From Bacteroidales bacterium (GTDB lineage: Bacteria; Bacteroidota; Bacteroidia; Bacteroidales; UBA10428), in NCBI GenBank assembly GCA_016928305.1, contig JAFGKY010000012.1:36291-100290 (forward strand): DNA of 64,000 nucleotides, given 5' to 3'. Positions 32,057 through 40,022 of this stretch are shown in pieces. The first letter of the stretch is position 1; every line of letters starts with the position of its first letter. The notes under the pieces were generated by a model, which was not told where the DNA came from, did no database searches, and saw only the letters and a program-made list of their open reading frames with translations. The translations under genes were made by a program, and so were the position numbers.

Positions 32057-34846
32057 TCAATCCTTCAGCAAAGGAACCAGTTTCACCGTTCCTCCCAGTC
32101 CCGAAGGCAGAATACTCCAGTCTGAGGCATCAAAAGGTTTATAGCCAATATTTACCATGTTAATATCGTGAAACTTCTTCCATTCAATACCCTGTATATC
32201 CATTGCTCTTATCCGGTTAGCCATGAGGTTGGCCACTTCACACCGGATCGTATTGACGCCCGGTTGCAGAAGTCGTGCAACCTTACATTGAAACGGAACG
32301 CTCCATATCACACCGGTTTCTTTTCCGTTGATCCAGATTCTGGCGCTTTCATATAGTTTATCTATAACCAGCATATATTCGCTGGCATAGGTATCGGTCA
32401 CAGTAAATTCTGCTGAGTAAGTGGCCAATCCTGAAAAACATTCTGCTTCTTTCAAGCCCAGGCTTGTCCAGGGTATCGGACTTTCAAGCCGGGTTATACG
32501 AGACAAGGTTGTGTCTCCTGAGATAAACTCAAGTTCCCATGGGCCTTTGATGATTGTTTCCGGCAGTGACCTCTGATAATACGACCATTCGGGTAATCCG
32601 GTAATTTCCTCATGGGCCGCAAAAACAAAACAGGTCTCGCCGGGCAGAAGTTGTATCCTGATGAGGCTTGTACTATCCTTTTCCCGCACAGGTATTTTGC
32701 CCCATTCACCGGTCATGGGATCCAACAGCAGAAATGTTCTGGCTGTCACATTCAACGGTATTAAGGAATTAACTGCAACCGATGTGTGGTTTACGAGGTA
32801 ATAATAAGTTCCTTTCTCCGACTTTCTTCGGATGAATTTAAGTCCTTTATCACCCAGCGATTCAGGCATAATACCAATATATTCCATTGCTTTCACTGCA
32901 TCGGGACAAACCAGCAATGTACCTTTTGTACCTTTTGCCATTAATATGTTAATGGTTATAACACTCAGTTTTAATTTCTTCAGCAGTTGATGAAACTCCC
33001 TGTTACGTAATTTATATTCAAACAGACCCGGTACACCTTCGGGTATTTGTTCCATTACCACATAAGCACCATCATTAACCAGTCCGATGATCTTTGTCAG
33101 TGTCTCCAGCGGCATATAACGACAGGCAGGAATGAACAGCACACGGTAAGGAGATTCTCCTGACGCTGTAATGAGTTTACCTTCGCGGGCTTTTGTTTCC
33201 AGCAGCTGTTTGTCGGAGATGAAATCAAAAGAATAGCCATTTTCTGAAAGGTCACTGACCTGTGGTAAATTGAGCCAGGTGCGTCCTTCATGCACAGAGA
33301 CCATCTTTTCAAGTTTGTCAGCCTGTTGCCATTGATCATAAATGGGCCAGTATACCAGGATTTCGTTATCGGGCAACCCGGATTGCAGGATCGACTGGCA
33401 CCGGGTGATATAGTGGTTCAATCCATCCAGGTGTGGCCAGAAACTGTTGGAAGGGGCAAAATTAACCGAGGCATAAAATAACCAGCCTGGCCATGGGACA
33501 TCTTCCGGTGAATAGGTTGTCCCATGATATATCACATGATTCACACCAGCCAGGAATGCCTGTTCGACTTCGGGTTTGCACTGGGACAAGGCTACCCTGA
33601 AGTGTTCCCCAAGCCAGGTGAAGGTTTCACAAGACACAAGCCTTTTACCGGAAACATGAGCGGCCGAAGATGCCAACCTCAGGAATAAAGGATCGTGGTC
33701 TGCCATCCGCATGTGAGAGCTGTCGTGTCGTAATCCCGGTACGGGAAAATAGGATGATCCAAAAGTCTCAATCTCCGGTATATCAACAGCTGCATATAAA
33801 TCCAGCAGGTTGGCGGGTGATCCGTGCGCCTGGTTCCGTGTAAGCATGCTATGGGAATGTGCCCAGCGGGTCCAGTTCATCGTGAAATGATCCAGCATCA
33901 TTTCCGACATGGTCTGCCGGTAGTCGGATTTCACCCGTTCGACGATGGAACGTTCACCGGCATCGGCTAACTCGCGTATATAGTTTTTCAGATTATAACC
34001 CCTGCGGGTTGAAAACTCCTCAAAAAACGAGGGCGTCCAGCTTGCGTTATAAACTTCATAACTGTCATTGAACAGGCAGCGAATCCGAAGAGGATCCCCG
34101 TCAAAAGCAGAGTCAAAACGCGATAAATACTGCTCCAATGCCCTGGTTGAAAAATGATCAAAGGTATATCCTTCACCACCGGGTGCAGCTCTTTTGACTT
34201 TCTGATGTGTTTTACCACAAAAAGCAGCATACAGCGTCCAATCACCCAGTAGCGGAATCTTTGTAAGCGCGCCGTCAGGGGATATCCTGTCGGTCAGATC
34301 CTGTATTTCCCTTCCCTTATCTCTATAAGCAATAAGTGCCTGAAGTTCTGACCCTGCATTACGTTGTTCCTTATCCGTTACCATGATCTTCTCACTGAAT
34401 TCCTTACCTTCAGTCAGCTTATACTGCTGTATGATTATTTTCGATGCCGCATTATCCGGGGTAATATGCGGCCCGCCAAATGGCCATCCCGTACCGTTGT
34501 TGATATCCACTCCCATATTCAGTGAAGCAGATTTTTTACAGGTATACCGCAACATTTCCATCCAATGCTTCGAAAGAAACGGGATATAATGATTCTCGTA
34601 CCCTTTTACACCATATATCGGCGTTATCTCAACTCCTCCAAAACCTTTTCGGGCATACGTTTCAAGCAGATTATCGAGATTCTTCTCATCCACAGCACTT
34701 CCCATCCACCACCAACGTGTCCATGGTTTCGTTTCAGCTTTAATTTCAGGCCATGGATCAAATTGCTGTCCGCAGGCAGGATGAAGAGCTGAACAAATAA
34801 GCAAGAATCCGATATAAAAAGCGATGACTGTTTTTCTGTGATTCAT
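32057..34846 (-). CDS. GH106 alpha-L-rhamnosidase
   Basis: The 929-residue secreted protein begins with a signal peptide and then KPWTRWWWMGSAVDEKNLDN, the usual GH106 opening. It continues with GFGGVEITPIYGVKGYE and DINNGTGWPFGGPHIT, and has a C-terminal beta-sandwich (WINGKETGVIWSVPF). GH106 enzymes cleave terminal alpha-L-rhamnose by inversion. This fits the neighbouring rhamnose mutarotase and GH105. The catalytic residues of the family are glutamates in the central barrel that I do not place with certainty. Spacing to the GH105 gene is 115 bases and to the GH31 gene 72 bases. Confidence 0.9.
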   Translation of the reverse strand: MNHRKTVIAFYIGFLLICSALHPACGQQFDPWPEIKAETKPWTRWWWMGSAVDEKNLDNLLETYARKGFGGVEITPIYGVKGYENHYIPFLSKHWMEMLRYTCKKSASLNMGVDINNGTGWPFGGPHITPDNAASKIIIQQYKLTEGKEFSEKIMVTDKEQRNAGSELQALIAYRDKGREIQDLTDRISPDGALTKIPLLGDWTLYAAFCGKTHQKVKRAAPGGEGYTFDHFSTRALEQYLSRFDSAFDGDPLRIRCLFNDSYEVYNASWTPSFFEEFSTRRGYNLKNYIRELADAGERSIVERVKSDYRQTMSEMMLDHFTMNWTRWAHSHSMLTRNQAHGSPANLLDLYAAVDIPEIETFGSSYFPVPGLRHDSSHMRMADHDPLFLRLASSAAHVSGKRLVSCETFTWLGEHFRVALSQCKPEVEQAFLAGVNHVIYHGTTYSPEDVPWPGWLFYASVNFAPSNSFWPHLDGLNHYITRCQSILQSGLPDNEILVYWPIYDQWQQADKLEKMVSVHEGRTWLNLPQVSDLSENGYSFDFISDKQLLETKAREGKLITASGESPYRVLFIPACRYMPLETLTKIIGLVNDGAYVVMEQIPEGVPGLFEYKLRNREFHQLLKKLKLSVITINILMAKGTKGTLLVCPDAVKAMEYIGIMPESLGDKGLKFIRRKSEKGTYYYLVNHTSVAVNSLIPLNVTARTFLLLDPMTGEWGKIPVREKDSTSLIRIQLLPGETCFVFAAHEEITGLPEWSYYQRSLPETIIKGPWELEFISGDTTLSRITRLESPIPWTSLGLKEAECFSGLATYSAEFTVTDTYASEYMLVIDKLYESARIWINGKETGVIWSVPFQCKVARLLQPGVNTIRCEVANLMANRIRAMDIQGIEWKKFHDINMVNIGYKPFDASDWSILPSGLGGTVKLVPLLKD

Positions 34847-34918
34847 GGGGTAAACATTTTATATGGCTAAAATCATTAAATCGTACTAAAAGATTTCTTT
34901 TTGTGACAGGAGATCTTT

Positions 34919-37390
34919 TTACCTTTGTATTTCCACGCTAAAACCCTCCATCCTATCTGGCCTACAGGATATCCAGAGTACGCGGTTTTGAACATCGTAT
35001 GTCCAGCTGTTTTCTGTCAATCCATATGATCCCTGTTCTTTTTTTGCGCTCAGCATGACACCCGCCATCTTATAGTGAGCGGTAACGGACGCTGGTTTGT
35101 TATCTATGTGAATCTTAATCAAATAATTATCATGTATAGCAGCATAAGGTCCATACGCTGCATGGAACCGCATGTATATACGCTCATTTGTCTCCGTACA
35201 TTCGATTTTTGTAAGAGCATAAATCCCTTTTTGATAATTGATACTTATACCATCGTCTTCATAGTATTCAAACGTTGAATGTCCTTTCGGAAAGACCTCA
35301 AAAATTAATGTATCCGGAGGTGCAGCAGCGATATATTGCCTGACAGGCTGCATGGGGATTATAGATCCCCCTTTTACAAAGACAGGGAGTTTTTCAATCG
35401 GTGTTTTTACCAGTATGTAATGCCTTCCTTCATATTGCCTGCCGGATGAATAGTCATACCACGTGCCTTCAGGAAGATATACTGTCCGGCTGACTGCACC
35501 CTTGACCGTTACCGGACAAACGATAAAGTTTTCACCAAAATAATACTGGTCTTCAATGGCATAGGTATTTGGGTCATCGGGATGGTGGAAAACCATGGCA
35601 CGCATAATCGGCGTACCGGTTTTATACATAGTGTACCAGGATGAATACATGTAGGGTATCAGTTTATAACGAAGCCTGTCGTATTCTCTGAAAACGGATA
35701 ATGCCTGATCACCGTATTGCCATGGTTCCTTGTAGTAGGGGTGTTCCATACCAAAGAGCAGGGCAACCGGACTGAACATACCAAACTGGCACCAGCGGAT
35801 ATAAAGCTCGGGGTCGGCAACGTGTTCAAATCCGCCCATGCAATGCGTCCAGGCTCCAATACCTGAAAGGCCGCTATTGATACCTCCTCGTATGACCGGC
35901 TGAAAGTACTGCCATTCCGAAGGCCAGTCTCCCGCAAAAATAAACGGATAACGCTGTATCCCGGCAAAACCTTCACGCGTATGGTTCATACCCCGCATGC
36001 CGTTAAATGCCATAAAATGTTCAAACGGAGCTTTAGCATATGCTATTGGGAAGACATTATGAAGTTCTTCGACTTCTTTCCCTGTCGGGCCGGTCCGGTT
36101 CACTTCATTTCCCAGTCGCCCAAAAGCACTCCCCTCATCCGTCTTTACAAACCTGCATCCAAGCTCTGCAAGCGGAAGAAGACAGTGTTTCCACCACCAA
36201 TCGGTTGCACGGGCATTAAAGAAATCCGGGAAATCACCCGGTTGACCGTTCTCAGGATAAGTAATTCCGGCTTCCTGGGCCATGTCGAGGTAATTGTTTA
36301 TTTCTCCGTTGTCGATCCTTGGTCGTATATGAAGTCCCACCATCTGATAGTTCATTGCATAGAGTGAGTCGAACATAGCTTTCGGGTCCGGGAAGCCAGG
36401 TTGTCTCCATTCAAAAGATGTACCGCCCTTCCCGCTTTTTTTTCCGAAAATCCTCCAGGTTGAATCGAGGTGAAGAATATCCGCAGGAATACCGAGTTCC
36501 CTCAATTTCCTTGCCAGCTGAACCACATAATATTGTGAAGTCAGATCCTCATGCCCCCAGGTGCCGCCGCTATAAGTGCCTACATGAAGCCCCAGTGCAA
36601 ACCTTGGCAGCAAGGGAGTTCTGCCCGTGAGATCCGTATACTGCTCCATCAGGGAAGTAAAAGCAGGCCCATAGATAAAGTAATAATCAAGTTCACCACC
36701 TTTTGCCCGGAAAGAATAGGTTTCAGATCCGGTATAGCCCATGTCCCAATCCGATTGAAAGGAGTTATGGAAAAAAATCCCATATCCCCGGGTGCTCATC
36801 ATAAAAGGCACCGGTGCGTAGTTGGCTTTCAATATGTTATAAGCACCTTCCATATGGTCGGCACCAATTCCCCTTCCCACATTAAGAGAGACCTCTTTCC
36901 CTCGCTGATCGATAAAGTCCATCCGCTCGCCGAAACCAAAGAAATGCTCATCGGGAAACAGCTTTTTTATACAAAATGCTGAATCGTCCTTATAACCCGA
37001 AGCATATTCAACATTATCCACATCGGCATGAATGATCTTGTTGTCTTTGGTAAAAACCTTCAGTTTAAAGGGCTCGATGGTACCGTCTATAAACAAATCG
37101 TCGGTAGTTATGATAAATCCATTTTTCGATTCTGTCAATTTGTATTGAACCTCCGGCCAGCTGTATCGGATAATCATCCAGTGTTCATCTTCGCGGAATC
37201 CCTTATCGGATGCTGCTCTTACCCTGAACATGGTGGAATTGCACAGTTCAATCCGGTAACGAAAGATCCCCGATTGTATTTCCAGGATGTTGCCTGCAGT
37301 GCTTATTTTTCGTGCATTCACATCAGGCATGGCAGAGAAAACCATAGCCAGCGGGGAAAAGATAAGATACAGTAACAGAATTATTTTCAT
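34919..37390 (-). CDS. GH31 family glycosidase
   Basis: An 823-residue secreted GH31 enzyme with signal peptide IILLLYLIFSPLAMVFS. The N-terminal beta-sandwich (FFGFGERMDFIDQRGKEV) is followed by the barrel with PADILHLDSTWR, the nucleophile D418 in FVKTDEGSAF and the acid/base D488 in FAGDWPSEWQYF, then the proximal C-terminal domain. The family includes alpha-glucosidases, alpha-xylosidases and alpha-galactosidases, and the loop sequences do not decide between them. Its place in the rhamnose-linked cluster favours removal of a side-chain sugar. A TGCACGTGCA palindrome lies 22 bases upstream of the ATG. Confidence 0.92.
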   Translation of the reverse strand: MKIILLLYLIFSPLAMVFSAMPDVNARKISTAGNILEIQSGIFRYRIELCNSTMFRVRAASDKGFREDEHWMIIRYSWPEVQYKLTESKNGFIITTDDLFIDGTIEPFKLKVFTKDNKIIHADVDNVEYASGYKDDSAFCIKKLFPDEHFFGFGERMDFIDQRGKEVSLNVGRGIGADHMEGAYNILKANYAPVPFMMSTRGYGIFFHNSFQSDWDMGYTGSETYSFRAKGGELDYYFIYGPAFTSLMEQYTDLTGRTPLLPRFALGLHVGTYSGGTWGHEDLTSQYYVVQLARKLRELGIPADILHLDSTWRIFGKKSGKGGTSFEWRQPGFPDPKAMFDSLYAMNYQMVGLHIRPRIDNGEINNYLDMAQEAGITYPENGQPGDFPDFFNARATDWWWKHCLLPLAELGCRFVKTDEGSAFGRLGNEVNRTGPTGKEVEELHNVFPIAYAKAPFEHFMAFNGMRGMNHTREGFAGIQRYPFIFAGDWPSEWQYFQPVIRGGINSGLSGIGAWTHCMGGFEHVADPELYIRWCQFGMFSPVALLFGMEHPYYKEPWQYGDQALSVFREYDRLRYKLIPYMYSSWYTMYKTGTPIMRAMVFHHPDDPNTYAIEDQYYFGENFIVCPVTVKGAVSRTVYLPEGTWYDYSSGRQYEGRHYILVKTPIEKLPVFVKGGSIIPMQPVRQYIAAAPPDTLIFEVFPKGHSTFEYYEDDGISINYQKGIYALTKIECTETNERIYMRFHAAYGPYAAIHDNYLIKIHIDNKPASVTAHYKMAGVMLSAKKEQGSYGLTENSWTYDVQNRVLWISCRPDRMEGFSVEIQR

Positions 37391-37412
37391 TTTGCTATTA
37401 TTAAGAGATTAT

Positions 37413-37422
37413 GCACGTGCAA
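37413..37422. promoter_or_regulatory. Palindrome TGCACGTGCA upstream of GH31 gene
   Basis: This 10-base perfect palindrome with a central CG step lies 22 bases before the GH31 ATG. Such sites are typical of LacI-type operators, but no regulator gene is nearby and a single copy is weak evidence. Confidence 0.3.
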
Positions 37423-37607
37423 ATGCCTGGGTTCATCCGTAAATATCAGTTTCAGCATTCGTAATATCAAAGACCGACAATTTACAAAATTTTAAAACAT
37501 AAAAGTAAGTTGAATGAAAACACATTGTATCAGCCATATGGATCAGAATCCTTCGTTGCATACCGTTTGAATTTCCGGTTAAATCCTGGCTGGATAAGCG
37601 ACTGAAT

Positions 37608-37624
37608 CGGATTCCCTGAATCCG
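37608..37624. terminator. Hairpin downstream of the GH-L-like gene
   Basis: CGGATTC pairs perfectly with GAATCCG around a CCT loop, 20 bases past the stop of the minus-strand gene. There is no T run, so termination is uncertain. The remainder of the 253-base gap up to the GH31 gene contains the TGCACGTGCA palindrome and nothing else I can name. Confidence 0.35.
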
Positions 37625-37643
37625 AAACCTGAAGAAGCATTCA

Positions 37644-39797
37644 TCAGGGTATCTTTACCAGTCCCTCCCACCGAACCTTCCATTGGTCATCATTAACCGG
37701 AAATCCGGGATTCATCCGATCCGATCCTTCAAATCCGGCACACATCATTGCCACTGTTGTGAGCAATCCTCCGTTGCCCGGTAGATAAATCCGCAAACGA
37801 TCGTCCTGGTAATTATGCCCGTTGAGCAGGTAAGTATTGGTTCTTACATTCATGAATAAGGCATCAATAGCCCTTCCGGGTTGTCCTAACCTTACAGCAC
37901 ACATGGCAGTGAGAGGAAAATCCCATCCCCAGGTTTTATCCCATTGCCAGGTTTTGATAACATGATCGAAGGTATTATTCATAATGCCTGTATCCATTGA
38001 AGGTATTCCCGGCAGCATGCCGAACATTCCCAATACCGCCGGATGATCGGTAGTATATACCGGATTCGTGTATGAATCGGGGGCACTTTCAGCAGCCAGG
38101 TACAATTGGTTTGCCAGGGCCGGGGATGCCAGTTTGTCGATTACTTTCTGCCATTCCGGATCAGGCTGCATTCCCAGCCGCTCACGCCAGCACTGTGCAG
38201 TGGAGAGGCCCCAGTACCAGTATGCCAGTTCCAACGGGGGATTACAGGTTGAAACCGGGTTAAAACACTCCTGCGCAGGTATCAATACAGGGCCCAGCAC
38301 ATACCGGTCGTTCTTCTGATCATAGCTGGCATAGGATGCCATGAAATCAGCTGTTTCAAATACCAGCGGAGCATATTTTCTAAGCGTAGCCTCATCAGGG
38401 TGATGCCGGTAACACAATTCGCTAAAATAAATAAAATGAGGTTGTTGCCATATCAGGAAAGCACCAACTGAGGAAGGACTTTCGTTACCCCACGGGCCGG
38501 TCATCTTTTGCCACCGTAATCCATCAAATCCCTGTCTTTGTGCAATATTTCTTGCTTTATCAGCGACCGCAGCATACCAATCGAGACTTCTTGCAAGCAA
38601 TTCTATCCGATCCCAGAGAGCATAATGGACCATATGCCACCAGTGCATTTCAAGGTGAAATTTTCCGAACCAGCTGTTGTATGTCAGTCCGGTTTCCTGT
38701 GGAGGATAGTTCCCGGCACATTGAACACGCATAAGATATTGTGAGAGCACCACCCTTCTCTCCAATTCAGCAGCCCGCGGATCCGTGCATGCCGAAAAAT
38801 CAACCGCGCCTCCGCTTTCCCAGAATGTGTGCCAGCTTTGCCGGCTGTTTTGCCGGGTGGCTCTGAAACCAGCAATTGACTGTCCTGCATAATGGGGCAT
38901 AAAACAACAGGAGAAAGAAAATCTACCTGATTCTTGCGTGGGTATCAGTTCTGCCGAATGAGATCCGGTACTGACCAGATCTGCCTTGCCAGACCATTTA
39001 ACAACCACATCATAGGAAGTCGAATCAACAATACGATGGATCAAAGCAGTATGTAAAGAAATTCTCTTTATGGTTGTTGAATGTGCATCCTGCCTTTGCC
39101 AGTCACAACCTGAGTCAGTATGTTTACCGGTAGGATAAGCAAAGCGCAATATAATTCGCAACTGTCCCTGTTTCAGTAAGTCGCTTTTAACAGCTGCAGC
39201 AATCAGATCATATTGCTGGTGGCAGTATGTCTTGACCGTTACCGGTTGATTGTCAAATGTAAACCTGCTTTCAATAAGTCCGTTCCAGCCATCAAGTTCC
39301 TGGCTGATTGCCTTAATGTCTTCCGGTGCTGACGGTGATCCATCCGCAAAGTTCAGCTTTAGTCCAATGTTGCCCAGGTGAAGCCGGTGCGGATTCTGCC
39401 TCAGATAATCCGCAGCAGCCTTGTTGCGGGCCGGTTCATTCCATTGTATGGCATAACTTACCTGCCGGTTCTGTTGATCATACCATTTCAGCGTTTCCGA
39501 TAAGCTAAAACCGACCGTATCAGGAAAACTATGCCATCCCCATTCCGATTGAGTCCCCAGGGGAATTCCCCGCACATACCGATCGGGGAAGGTTTGTAAT
39601 CCTGTTGCGTCAACCGTAAAGGCAAATCTGCCGTTCCCCACCGACAGGGATGACAGCGAATCGATTGTTGTTACGATAACGTTATGTCTTTGCACAAGGG
39701 CCTTTCTGTCAATATGTGAAGGGTTGGTCCGGGTACAATTATACAGTATAAGAAATAGAGCGAAAATTACTAACCATCCTGATCTCCGGCTTTTCAC
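37644..39797 (-). CDS. Putative (alpha/alpha)6-barrel glycosidase, clan GH-L-like
   Basis: This secreted protein (717 residues from the chosen start) has an N-terminal beta-sandwich and a C-terminal helical barrel like GH65/GH95-type enzymes. Key stretches are GKFHLEMHWWHMVHYALWDR, WQKMTGPWGNESPSSVGAFL and FETADFMASYASYD. I cannot assign a known family or activity. The ORF-track start (39968) and ATG 39866 are preceded by or lie in a heptamer tract. I prefer the GTG at 39797, which begins a basic-hydrophobic lipoprotein-type signal (KSRRSGWLVIFALFLILYNC). It sits between GH31 and GH2 genes of the same strand and should act in the same glycan pathway. Confidence 0.65.
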   Translation of the reverse strand: MKSRRSGWLVIFALFLILYNCTRTNPSHIDRKALVQRHNVIVTTIDSLSSLSVGNGRFAFTVDATGLQTFPDRYVRGIPLGTQSEWGWHSFPDTVGFSLSETLKWYDQQNRQVSYAIQWNEPARNKAAADYLRQNPHRLHLGNIGLKLNFADGSPSAPEDIKAISQELDGWNGLIESRFTFDNQPVTVKTYCHQQYDLIAAAVKSDLLKQGQLRIILRFAYPTGKHTDSGCDWQRQDAHSTTIKRISLHTALIHRIVDSTSYDVVVKWSGKADLVSTGSHSAELIPTQESGRFSFSCCFMPHYAGQSIAGFRATRQNSRQSWHTFWESGGAVDFSACTDPRAAELERRVVLSQYLMRVQCAGNYPPQETGLTYNSWFGKFHLEMHWWHMVHYALWDRIELLARSLDWYAAVADKARNIAQRQGFDGLRWQKMTGPWGNESPSSVGAFLIWQQPHFIYFSELCYRHHPDEATLRKYAPLVFETADFMASYASYDQKNDRYVLGPVLIPAQECFNPVSTCNPPLELAYWYWGLSTAQCWRERLGMQPDPEWQKVIDKLASPALANQLYLAAESAPDSYTNPVYTTDHPAVLGMFGMLPGIPSMDTGIMNNTFDHVIKTWQWDKTWGWDFPLTAMCAVRLGQPGRAIDALFMNVRTNTYLLNGHNYQDDRLRIYLPGNGGLLTTVAMMCAGFEGSDRMNPGFPVNDDQWKVRWEGLVKIP

Positions 39798-39802
39798 GCC
39801 TA

Positions 39803-39994
39803 GTTCCCGGTTCCTGAATTCTGTCCACGGTCTACGGTCCACGGTCGACAGTACATTCGAAATCATTATTAAGTCTTTGTTCTTCTGTCTTTTGTGGTTC
39901 ATGCTTCGTAAATCATAAATCGTACATCGTACATCGTATATTGTATTTGTTCTTTTGTCCTGGTTCATGGCTCTCGGTTCTTTGCTCCTGGATC
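39803..39994. repeat. Compound heptamer tract, 26 units in two registers
   Basis: Block one (39803-39858) has eight 7-base units: GTTCCCG, GTTCCTG, AATTCTG, TCCACGG, TCTACGG, TCCACGG, TCGACAG, TACATTC. Block two (39869-39994) has eighteen in register, running from TTAAGTC and TTTGTTC through AATCGTA, CATCGTA, CATCGTA to CTGGTTC, ATGGCTC, TCGGTTC, TTTGCTC, CTGGATC. The tract separates the GH2 gene from the GH-L-like gene and creates a false N-terminal extension in the latter's ORF. Confidence 0.75.
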
Positions 39995-40022
39995 CGGCAC
40001 TGCTTGTCCCTCCTTCATCACT

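Noticed and set aside
39866-39968. Upstream ATG starts of the GH-L-like gene
   Set aside because: The encoded residues read as translated heptamer repeats, while a GTG at 39797 begins a proper signal peptide.
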